64,000 nt of DNA from Phytopythium helicoides (lineage: Eukaryota; Oomycota; Peronosporomycetes; Pythiales; Pythiaceae): assembly GCA_024867545.1 (NCBI GenBank), contig JANFNE010000012.1:186001-250000 (forward strand), in the 5' to 3' direction. The position numbers and the translations under genes are program-made. This document shows positions 52,846-62,938 of this stretch, piece by piece. The notes below the pieces were generated by a model. That model had not been told where the DNA came from and made no database searches. It saw only the letters and a program-made list of their open reading frames with translations. The number at the start of each line of letters is the position of its first letter. Position 1 is the stretch's first letter.

Positions 52846-55800
52846 GGACGGCTTTGATGAGCACTCGTGGTCACTTGGACGCTGTGAAGTACCTTGTTGA
52901 TGCCGGTGCCGACGTACATGCTACTGATAACGACGGATGGACGGCTTTGTTGGGTGCTGCTCGTGGTGGTCACTTGGGCGTTGTGAAGTACCTCGTTGAT
53001 GCCGGTGCTGACTTAAATGCTACTGATAACGACGGGTGGACGACTTTGATGAGCGCTGCTTGTGGTGGTCATTTAGACGTTGTGCTGTACCTCGTTGATG
53101 CCGGTGCCGACGTGAATGCTACTGATAACGACGGGCGGACGGCTTTGTTGAGTGCTGCTAAAGGTGGTCACTTGGATGTTGTGCAATACCTAGTTGATCT
53201 TGGTGCGGACTTGAATGCAACGCTTGAGGGTGGAGCGACAGCTTTGATACAAGCTTCTAAAGGTGGTCATCTGGACGTTGTGCTGTATTTCGCCGATCTA
53301 GGTGCGAACGTGAATGCTATTAACAACCTCGGACAGACTGCTTTGATGATGGCTGCTCGTCGTGGTCACTTGGATGTTGTGAAGTACCTCGTTGATGTCG
53401 GTGGCAACATAAATGCGACTACCAAACACGGAATGACGGCTTTAAATATGGCTAGAATAGGTGATCACTCGGATGTCATAGACTACCTTGTTCATCTCGG
53501 TGCTGCATGCTGCTTTATGCACATGACGAAAAGACGGCTTAGATGAGTCTCTGTGGAAGTCATGAGAAAATGCCAATGATTATCGGCGGCCGACATGGTC
53601 ACTCGGCATTGTGAAGTACTCGTTGTTGTCGGCGCAGAAGTAAATGATAGCGTCGAATAGACAGCTTCTATGATGGCTTCACATGGACGGTGTAAAATTG
53701 GACGTTGGCTGAGGTGCTGACATGAAGGCAATAGACAAGGATGGTATCATGGCAGTTGCGATTGCAGCACAAAGCGGACGCCTTGATATTCACCAAATGC
53801 TCACGAATCACCTGTCAAAGTATAGTGTGCCATTGAAAGATACCTCTACAACGTCTTTTGCATCGATGTCAAGCTACTCCCGTCTTAGCGTATCTCCATT
53901 TGCTCTCAATATTGCAAAAACTACAGACTCCGATGGCACTTCCGTGAATTTCATTGCCTCGTGGCTCGATACTCAGACCGCACTCAAGTTGTTCATCTCC
54001 GATGCTTCCAATACATCATTCGAAAAAGAAGTGACAGTGTGGCACCAACTTCGACACCCAAACATCATCAAGTTGTATGGCGCATGCGATGTCGGTCACC
54101 ACTTGTTTGTGTGCGAATTGGCAAGCAAAGGATCTGTCGTGGATTATCTAAAGTCGTGCAGTCCAGAGAGTCGTAGACCGTGGAAGTATTTGTATCATGC
54201 CGCACTGGGATTGACATATTTGCATGAGCGTGGTATCATTCATGGTGATTTGCGTGGGAGCAACATTGATGACGACCAAGCGAAGCTAGCGAACTTTGGA
54301 TTGAGTATGACTCGTCGAGATCGTGCGTCCAAAGTATCAGAATCCCGTGGCTTCGTTGGGTCGATGCGATGGCAGTCTCCCGAGTTGTTGAGAGGTGGGA
54401 AGCCTTCTCAAGCTTCTGATGTGTATGCACTTGGTTTGTGCGTGGTTGAGATATTGATAGGTAAGATACCCTGGCATAGTGAAGGAGAAGACGATGTCCG
54501 ATGGATAAAGGAAAAATGGAAGCCAGAGTCGAGTGTAGTTGACTGTCTGCGGCTTGCTCACAACGATCTGCAGTGCAAGCGTTTACTGCAGCTACTTTGC
54601 TGCCAAGATCCGACTCTCCGACTACCTGCTTATAGTTGTGTTTTGATCCTCGAAGATTTATCAAAACGAGAAGCCGACACTATTCAGGCTGTAAAATTTC
54701 AATGCGATCAGAGTCGACAACAGCCAATATTGGAGGGGTGCATTGGTAGATTTGTGGGCAAAGATGCAAGACATACAAAAATGTGAAGTTACTGCAAGTA
54801 CGCATTACTATTTCTTTGTCAAAGACCTCACGCAAGTCTATGACATCATCCAATCGACACCGCAATCGACATATCTAATCGAACAAACGTGTATTCTCTT
54901 ACAAGAGTCAATTAGCCTAATCCAAACTTGCCGCCAAGCTGCATTCATTATTCAGTTATCGTCGACGAGAGCAATGGAACGAAAATTACGTGCTATCTGT
55001 CGACGAATTGTCGCGCTCAAGAAGCAGCTTGGCATTCACCAGAAGCGGGATCACAATACTGAGAGCACGAGCGAGAGACAAGGTTCTGATGCAACTCGAG
55101 AAATTCAGACGTTCGTTTCGGAGATTTCGAAAAAGTGGCTCATTCTGGATGAGCTTGAGACGACCGAGGAGCGTACTGCCTTTCTGTCGTATCTGTACTC
55201 GGAGATCAACGAACGAAGAGCGAATTATTCTGATGGTCAGATCGAGATCATGCAGCAGGCTTACGACGATATCAAGGGTAAAGTGGATGCAAATGAAGAT
55301 ATTGTGACCAATTTGCCGGTGTGGTTCATTCCTTGGTATGAGTTGAGTTATGCAAGTGGTATCAAAATCGAGATCGGATCTGGTGGTTTTGGGAGTGTGT
55401 ATCTGGCAAAGTGGCTGGACTCGGACGTGGTAATCAAACGTCTTGAGTCACACAATCCTGACGATGACAAGGGTACTCGTGGGTGGTCGCTGAATGCTTC
55501 TTCCACAATCTCTGTAAACGCACAAAGGAGTCGAAAAGACAAACTGAAAACGTTCCAAACTGAGGATCGCAGCATGTTTGAGTGTGAGGTCAACATCTGG
55601 TTCCACCTCAGTCACCCACACGTCGTCCGCCTATTTGGTGCTTGTCATGTCGGACGCCAACCGTTCTTCGTGTGTGAGTACGCATCGAACGGGTCACTGG
55701 ATAAATACCTCTTGGAACATCCCAACGAGATCTGGAGGAAACTTCATGAAGCCGCGCTCGGTCTGCTGTATTTGCATGAGCGAGGCATCGTTCACTGTGA

Positions 55801-56283
55801 CTTGAAGTGCAACAATATCGTGGTGGGTAGCGACAAGAAGGCGAAAGTGACGGACTTTGGTTTGAGTTTGGCTGCTTCCGTTGGTGATGATGACGTGACT
55901 GAAACGAGCGGGAAGAACATCACCGGTGCGTGGAACTGGTTGGCACCGGAGCTGATGCTTGGACTATCGCAAACTCCTACTCGCGAGTCGGACGTGTTTT
56001 CATTTGGAATGTGCGTCATTGAGGCTCTTCGAGTGGTTGGGGTTGCACAGGTTGAACCCGAAGATCATGAAAACACAGCGCTTCGCGTTCCATGGAGTGG
56101 CGTTGAAAGCAGAGAAGTCGTGAAAGTACTCATGAAACGCGACAAATTACCTGATCGTCCGCTTGGATGCACAGACGTTCAGTGGGAGCTTGTCGAGAGA
56201 ATGTGCAAGTTCGATCCCAGCGAGCGCATCCAGATGTGTACTGTCGTAGACGAGTTGTCTGTGCTAGCCAGGATGGTGTCGGA

Positions 56284-56465
56284 TAATGCGTCCTAAAACC
56301 GTCCTAAAGTGTCCGAAACGTCCAAAAACAACCAAGGAATATTCTCGGCTGTGTCCTAAATTCAGTCCTAAAGCGAACAAAACTCTCATCGAGAATCAAC
56401 AAAATTTTGTCCTAAACCTGTCCTAAAGCTCAAAACTAAGCAATAGAATATGTTAATAACACCAA
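56284..56465. repeat. MULE left terminal and subterminal GTCCTAAA repeats
   Basis: GTCCTAAA words occur at least six times in both spacing and orientation that suggest binding sites (for example near 56290, 56300, 56345, 56360, 56410 and 56421). The right end has the complementary words between 58075 and 58195. Confidence 0.7.
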
Positions 56466-56600
56466 ATAGCAGCACTACAACAGATATTTTTGACAAATAA
56501 CACTAAATAACACATTTTAACAACTGTATAACGGTAATTACAGCTGTATTTGCTAGTCTGGTTGCAGCCATTCATTTTCGACGGCCTGGCTTACTTCTCG

Positions 56601-58029
56601 ATGGCTCCATCACTTCCAAACAGTCTACACATCGTCAGCATGGAGCACAACGGCTACTCGTACATTATCAAGCGCTCAGTCCCCGAGACCGGGACTATCT
56701 ACTACAGTTGCTCCAAGTTTAGGAAGGATTGCAAGGCTAGACTCATCATTCGTCACGGCAAGATCGCTGCCGAGAAGGGGATGCACTCATGCATCGAAGT
56801 GGCTGCCAGTGCCGTCGTAGACGTGCGGGCGGATATGCGTCTCGAGCTCCAGCGCCGCAGCGTCGCCCAGCTCTCGGCGGCACCTGCAGTACTGTGGCAA
56901 GAGGTGCGCGACGAGATGAGTCAGCGATACCCTGGCTCTGTCCTGCAGGACATCCCCCGCGGGCCCGGTGTCACCATCATCAAGAAGACCCGCAAGGACT
57001 GCACGGGCGGGGATGCTCTCGCGGCTATCCAAGTGGCCACAGTACGCAGCGTCAGCTCGACGGATCATCGCGCCTTCCTACAGTTTAGCGTGGTCCACGC
57101 GGCGTGTGCTGGCTCTGGCACGAATCACATCATCGGGTTTGCACATCCTGATCTCATTCGTCTACTGCGCTATCCAAAGATTACTCTATTCATCGACGGG
57201 ACATTTGCAATCGTCCCAAAGCCGTTCACCCAGTGCCTTATTGTGATGGTGTTTGACGCCGCGGTTGACGTCTACGTCCCGGCCCTATACGTCTTAGTCG
57301 ACAGCAAGACCCAAGAAACGTACGCTCGGGTGCTTTACGAGCTCTATCTCCTCAGCGGCAGGGTCCTAGACCCCGCCGCAGTGACATGCGACTTCGAGCT
57401 AGCGCTTATAAACGCTGTGCGCGAGCGTTTTCCCTGTGCCAACGTTGTCGGGTGCTTGTTCCACTGGAAGCAAGCACTCCGACGCAAGATGATCGACCTA
57501 CGTATACCTCGTGAGCAGATCAGCATGGCAATGGCCCCCGGCAAGCTCGACGTCCTCACTCTCATTCGGGAAGAAGAAATCGCCTCTAAGGTACATTATT
57601 TCGAAATTGTGACTATGTCAAAATGATATTTGACACTTCGGAATTGGTCAGGGCATGCGATTTGTGCGTCATTCAGTTGACGAGACGGGGAGCAAGGTCA
57701 AGTGGAACACGTTTTGGAAATATTTTCTGAACACGTGGATGGGACGGTATGATGTTTCGACCTGGAATCTCAGTGCGCAGCTCAGCCGCGGTGACGACAT
57801 CGTCAATAGGACCAATAACCCCTTGGAAAAATACAATCGTGACTTTGCTTCTCGCTTGGGTGGTCCACACCCAAGCCTCTTGGTGTTCGTGGATGCCGCA
57901 AAGTCGGAAGCCACACGATACACCCGCCTCATCGACGACATCAAGCAAGGACGTCAGCAGGCACCAGCTCACAGCTCTAGCGTGGCTGTGAGCGTTCCAG
58001 CTGATTACGTCATGTTCGAGCGGGAGTAG
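56601..58029 (+). CDS. MULE transposase, 455 aa, two exons
   Basis: Exons 56601-57590 and 57652-58029, joined across a 61-base intron (donor AAG/GTACATT, acceptor GGTCAG). The N-terminus looks like a FLYWCH-type zinc-binding fold (SYIIKRSVPETGTIYYSC, CKARLIIRHGKI, HSC). The MULE catalytic core follows: IDGTF (Asp about 199), VTCDFELALINAV (Asp about 263), GCLFHWKQALRRKM, and RTNNPLEKYNRDF in exon 2 as the probable Glu region. Cut-and-paste transposition is the family role. The first ATG after the frame opens is 56601 (MAPSLPNSLHIVSMEH). Both exons are open, so the element may still be active. Confidence 0.85.
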
Positions 58030-58725
58030 GTAGATCCAGTATAATAGATCAACCTGTTCATGTTGAAGTGAAGTTGTCCTATTAGGACACTGTCCTAACA
58101 CTCGTTGTATGGTCCTAAACGTATCTTGCATCCTAGATATTTTACACAGCAATTTTAGGACGTTTCGGACACTTTAGGACGCATTTTAGGACGCATTACC
58201 TTCTTCCGCCAGGATGCATCAACTCAAACAACATCCACCTGACCTGTTATCCAACGCAATTCCACAGCTCGATGTGATGGGTTTGTCGTCGTCAGTCATG
58301 ACTGAGATAGCACACGAGCGAAGCGCGATGAAAGAATTTAGACCTCGTGACAAGATCTAACAAATTCACGCACTGTTGTGGAGCCGAACCTAGGACATTC
58401 AGAAGCGTGCCGATGCCAATAGAAGTTGGCTCGGCTCGGGGTGTTTGCTGTGGATGCACAGTCAAGAATCAACGCAATAGCAGAGCACTCGGATTCCCTC
58501 GTCGACTTCACAAAGCTGGCACTTCAAGCGTACGATCTTCATCGTCGACTGGACAAGCTAATGGCTGCGTCGTTTGTGGAGGTCGTCAACGATGACGGTG
58601 ACATCAGCAGGAGCGTCCACGAGTGGAAGCGAAGGTGCTACGAAGTTTTGGGTGTTGATTCATCCGTGGCTGAGCAGCTCCTAGGTATTGGCGATCAAAA
58701 GATGGAGCCGACGAGCGCACCTTGA

Positions 58726-59212
58726 ATGACTGATGATGTTTAGAGTGCCGTCATGGATCCATGAACTCGGAGCAACAAAGAATCAATTCATGTTAGTGAT
58801 GGTTGGTTGGTTGTCTTTCTTGCCTGTAGGAATGTGGATGGCAATCAGAGGTATCTTGCACACCTGGGCGATGAGGCATTATCTCGGTCATCGTGCTTCC
58901 TTCCTAGCAGCCATTGCAGCCTGGCGTCTCGCCAGTAAGGCAAGAGACAGAGGTTCCGAATAGTCTCCAAGCTCTCAGACATGGCGATGCGTGTGATTTT
59001 TGCTCAAACACAAGCACCTCAGCCACAAATGCCCCCAACAAAATCACAAGCCTCTTGCCATCTTGTCAGACCCCATTTCGTTAGATCAACGAAGAACTGC
59101 CCACCGTCCCCACCCTTCCGCAACAGCTCAGCAAGGCCACTTCAAGTGCAGCTTTTGACACGCATGGTGCACCACCGGCACGCGCCTCCCTACCGGTGCG
59201 CATACCGGTTCC
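58726..59212. other. Intergenic region upstream of the CDPK-like gene
   Basis: A 76-codon frame at 58733-58963 has one hydrophobic segment (LVMVGWLSFLPVGMWMAI) but no recognised relative; I do not call it a gene. The rest holds the promoter of the next gene. Confidence 0.35.
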
Positions 59213-61093
59213 ATGGGACACTTCCCGTGCGACGTCTTTGGAGATTCCATCCATCGCAGCATTACGCGACGCTCGCCATGCTGCGCACGCTCGCCCGGCG
59301 CTCCGCCGCCCACGGGCAGCGGCCGCTCGCTCTTCAGCGAGACGCAGGCGACGCTCGAGCCGTTCGCGGGCGCGGCGGCCTCGGCGTCCGTCACGCGCTC
59401 GGCGCTTCGTGTGGACGGCGACGGCGCGGAGTTCGGCAGCGTGCGGCGTGCCTGGCGGCCGCTGGTTGCGCGGCTGGCGCGCTTCCCGCCGCTGCAGCGC
59501 GCGGCGCTCGAGGCCGCAGCCTTCTTCACGCGGCCGAGCGAGCTGGACTTTGAGCTGCCGCGCGACTTCCACGACCGGTTCGCGCTTGGCGACAAGCTGG
59601 GCGAGGGTGCGTTCGGCCAGGTGTTCCGCGTGCTGCCATTGCGGCCCGTGGTGGAGGAAGGGGAGCTCGAGGCGGTGCAGCTCGACCTGGCGGTCAAGAT
59701 TGTGCCCAAGGCGAGGGTGGTGAGCCTCGGGGACTTCCACGCGCTGCAGCAGGAGGCGCGCATGATGATCCTGCTTGGAGGAACGCTCAACGTCGTGCAC
59801 TTCTTCGGCGCCTTCGAGGACCAAGAGAGCGTCTACCTGGTCATGGAGCACTGCGTTGGAGGAGACGCTGCCGAGAGACTCACGCCGGCCAAGCTGAAGC
59901 CCAGCGACGCGCCAGTGGACGTCATGCTGGACGCGGCGGAGAGGGAGGAGCGCGTGAGGCTCTACATGGCAGACATCCTGCACGTCGTCTGGCAGTGCCA
60001 CCTCATGCGCATCGTGCACGGCGACCTCAAGCTCGAGAACTTTCTCTTTGCCGACGACCGCGACGACTCGCCGCTCAAGCTCACCGACTTTGGCGGCGCT
60101 GCGTTCGTTCCGGAAGACCCCGCTGGGGAGAAGATGCTGCATGAAGTGCGCGGCACGCCGCTGTATACGGCGCCTGAGGTGCTGAAGCGAAGCTACTCGT
60201 TTCCATCCGACCTGTGGAGCTGTGGTGTCATTATGTACCGGCTCCTCAGTGGACGATTCCCTTTCGAAAGCGGCGAGCTGCTCGATGAACGTATCTTGCA
60301 CGAAACTATCGACTTCGAGTCGCCTCCGTGGTCCGAGATCTCCGAGAGCGCAAAGGATCTAAACCGACGGCTACTGAACCGAGACCCTGCTCGGCGTCTT
60401 ACCGCAGAGCAAGCCCTGCAGCACGCGTGGGTAACGACCCGCATCGAAACAAATCCGGCTGCCACTACTGCCGCAATCGTACCGGCACTGCAAGGCACGC
60501 TGGTGCAGCGCCTACAGCTCTACCGAACTCTGAATGGACTCCAGCAGGCAGTGCTAGCTCAAGTTGCTCGATTGCTCCCTCTTGACGCAAAACAGGACGT
60601 TGTCGTGCTTTACTCCGAGGTCGCGCGCGATGCTAGCGCGCTTCTTGGAATATCGCAACTTGCGCAGTACGTCGCACACAGCGGATACAAGCTGACGGCT
60701 GGCGAAGTGCGCAGCTTTTTGCGAGGCATGGACTTGGATGGCGATGGGTATCTCGAAGTTGACGAATTCTGTGCGGCTTTGGTGGATTGGGCCGATGTCC
60801 AAACAGGACCGCATCAAAAGGCGTTCGAAGCGTGCGTAGCCAATGTGTTTGATCAGCTCGATGTCGATGGAGACAACCGCGTGAGTCTCGCCGATGTAAA
60901 ATCTCGCCTCAAGCCATTTGCTACTTCAAAAAGTTGGCCACCAGTGCTTCGGTCATTCCGCTACGATCTTGCACGCAGCTTTCGGTCCGCTGATCGGGAT
61001 GGTGACGGATATCTGAGCTTCGAAGACTTTACGCACATGCTTACCGTACCTGAAAAGGCCTATCACCACTTTGCGACCCGCCTGCGCTGGTAA
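59213..61093 (+). CDS. CDPK-like calcium-dependent protein kinase, 626 aa
   Basis: An N-terminal region (to about 120) of low complexity precedes a kinase domain at about 122-408. It has GEGAFGQVF, AVKIVPKARVV, HGDLKLENFL (Gly replaces the usual Arg of HRD; the Asp at about 269 is kept), LTDFGGAA, GTPLYTAPEVL and DLWSCGVIMYRLLSGRFPF. A junction helix is followed by one degenerate and three canonical EF hands: DLDGDGYLEVDEF (about 505), DVDGDNRVSLADV (about 549) and DRDGDGYLSFEDF (about 593). Calcium binding to the hands should control the kinase, as in plant and alveolate CDPKs. The ATG at 59213 is the earliest in frame; a later start or an upstream intron is possible. Confidence 0.85.
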   Translation: MGHFPCDVFGDSIHRSITRRSPCCARSPGAPPPTGSGRSLFSETQATLEPFAGAAASASVTRSALRVDGDGAEFGSVRRAWRPLVARLARFPPLQRAALEAAAFFTRPSELDFELPRDFHDRFALGDKLGEGAFGQVFRVLPLRPVVEEGELEAVQLDLAVKIVPKARVVSLGDFHALQQEARMMILLGGTLNVVHFFGAFEDQESVYLVMEHCVGGDAAERLTPAKLKPSDAPVDVMLDAAEREERVRLYMADILHVVWQCHLMRIVHGDLKLENFLFADDRDDSPLKLTDFGGAAFVPEDPAGEKMLHEVRGTPLYTAPEVLKRSYSFPSDLWSCGVIMYRLLSGRFPFESGELLDERILHETIDFESPPWSEISESAKDLNRRLLNRDPARRLTAEQALQHAWVTTRIETNPAATTAAIVPALQGTLVQRLQLYRTLNGLQQAVLAQVARLLPLDAKQDVVVLYSEVARDASALLGISQLAQYVAHSGYKLTAGEVRSFLRGMDLDGDGYLEVDEFCAALVDWADVQTGPHQKAFEACVANVFDQLDVDGDNRVSLADVKSRLKPFATSKSWPPVLRSFRYDLARSFRSADRDGDGYLSFEDFTHMLTVPEKAYHHFATRLRW

Positions 61094-62938
61094 AGTGCTA
61101 GGTATAGTGTGGTAGGCATTGCCAAGTATGTATTCGGTTCACCCGCTGTGATGGGTATTAGGCGGGTATATTGTGGGCTGCTGCTTCTATCATTGTGAAG
61201 AGCGCAGCAGCCTCTTTTGCCTTGGAAATAGAAAGAAGCTGAAGACAAACAACCACACCATTGATTTTTATTCTTATGTCCCTACGATACCTGTTACCTA
61301 AACGTCGAGAAAACCACACACAACTACGCACAGATGTACGTGCAGTAAAACGTCCGGGCTTCGAAAGCAGCACCTAAACGTTTATGGTTGGTACTATACG
61401 GATGCTGCTCAACCATTTCAGCCGGCCCACACAGTTTATGACCGGCGCTTGGCTGGTCTGTCCGCATGTATGCATTCAGTTCGTGTGCACGCAATGCATG
61501 GAGACGCGTACAAACACATTGTTGTTGGGTGAGTAGCACGTGCCCGCCTCGCTCCTTTTGTCTGCTACTGTAATCGTGCACGAGGGTAGGGAGCTGCAGT
61601 TCCAGAGGCGAGCTCACCACCAGTCAAGCCAACGACGCGCGACCACGAAGCAGCACGAATCCACATTTTTGAATGTGTACCGTACAATCTCCAATCTTAT
61701 TCCAAGCCCATCACGTGTGCGGTGCAACAGGTTACTTCGTGAGTTCTGCACCAATCGCTTTGATCTTTGGTCATTGCAGCCTTGCTCAAAGATGACACTT
61801 CTGATTACCGATCGAGGGAAATTGATGGCGTCGCGAGGTCGTCTAGGCATCCTTTTGCTGTGTACTTGGGTCACACTGCACCAGTGAAACGCACCGCGAC
61901 GACATTTGCCGACCTGTTTATAGCCGCCAGCGCGCCGCTGTCGACGATCTGGTCTCGTGTTGAACTGTGTTTCGCTCTCAGCTGATTAGTGTGCAATTTG
62001 TTCATGTGCTCACGAGGATCTCACTGTTCCTTACAGCTGCGTTGACTCCTGACAATCAAAACTTGCTCCTCAAAATCCAATGTAGTGCACCTGGTATCAC
62101 AACATCAGTGAATGAAACATTATCTTTCGATACATATCCCCAAATCACATAAGCGCTAGGTGAGCCATGCGTGCACGCACGCCGACCGTGACTGCGTCGC
62201 AACGAAAGCCCACGGTCAAAATTAGCTTATGATTGGCCTCCCGACAGGAATACAGACCTGACAACCATCACCATACTGAGCCCGAGCCAACTGTTTGCGC
62301 TTGATGTGAGGTCTCCCCAGCAGCAATCACGAACGAGTCATCTGCTGATGTCCGCAGCCGCTCATTGCACCAAGCCACGTGCCCACCCCGTCACGTGCTC
62401 AACCTGATTCTACCCAATCAGAGGACGTCAAAACGATATTTTAGCCAATCCACTGGCATTATTTTTGGACTCTTGGATCACGTCATGTCGAGCTAGCGTG
62501 ATGGGGCGACTATCACACTGCGCAAGAAGATCACCATTGGCTGGAGCCACGCGCTCCAGGCGGTGTCTCCACTTCTGCGAGCCACAGTTCCCTGTCGACG
62601 AGCCAGATGCACAGTTGTACCGTGTACACTCGTTGAATTCTCTTGGGATTTGACATACAATCTATGTACAGCACGTGCTCTGCTGCTGGTCCAGTGCTGG
62701 ACGACAGGCTCATGACGAGACCACGCAGCAGTGGCCGTGGCCGCTCGTCCATCCAAGCTGTTCCCGTGCAATATCGTTGAGCTGCTACAATACCAACGCA
62801 GTACACCTACCGCGGGTGCTTGGCCATTCTGGGTGCTCCAATGCAAGACCAGATCGACTAACCACCTCCAGGTAGAAGCTCACTCTCGGATTTGCGCGCT
62901 CCGCACACGCAGAAGCCCTCAAGCCAAGACTCACCGCC
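61094..62938. other. Intergenic region between the CDPK-like and transporter genes
   Basis: About 1.85 kb without a supported gene, of mixed composition. Short frames at 61540-61887 and 62493-62846 have no domain. The transporter leader is near 62880-62938. Confidence 0.35.

Larger units (their letters stand above)
56276..58207 (+). mobile_element. MULE-type DNA transposon, 1932 bp, inserted in kinase copy 3
   Basis: Flanked by a perfect 9-bp duplication GCCAGGATG (56267-56275 and 58208-58216), within the usual MULE range. Imperfect inverted ends of about 45 bases share TAATGCGTCCTAAAA, then CGTCCTAAAGTGTCCGAAAC (56284-56324 against the complement of 58154-58198). It carries a two-exon transposase. 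Removing the element and one duplication joins the host frame exactly. Confidence 0.9.
51705..58725 (+). pseudogene. Ankyrin-repeat, pseudokinase and kinase protein, broken (copy 3)
   Basis: Starts MERLEELVVAAEKGDLEAV. Roughly 18 ankyrin repeats are open to 53546, then 53547-53721 is a scrambled stretch with stops and shifts. Kinase-like domain 1 runs 53722-54786 (VTVWHQLRHPNIIKLYGACD, HGDLRGSN with a four-residue loss after it, LANFGLS). A frame change near 54740 leads into 54743-56296, the linker and kinase 2 (GSGGFGSVYLAKWL, HCDLKCNN, DFGLS). At 56276 a MULE interrupts the coding sequence. After it, 58217 onward continues the protein in the same frame, but stops occur at the positions of KIYQ and RIEDIQ, then a shift, then the C-terminal module HSDSLVDFTKLALQAYDLHR (to 58725). 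At least five independent lesions make the full-length protein impossible; the ankyrin part alone could still be made. Confidence 0.85.

Noticed and set aside
58733..58963. Small frame of 76 codons with one hydrophobic stretch
   Set aside because: No relative recognised, and directly behind a decayed gene; too short to call.
59081..60301. Long minus-strand frame of 406 codons over the CDPK-like gene
   Set aside because: Shadow of the GC-rich plus-strand gene; the plus strand has clear kinase and EF-hand motifs.
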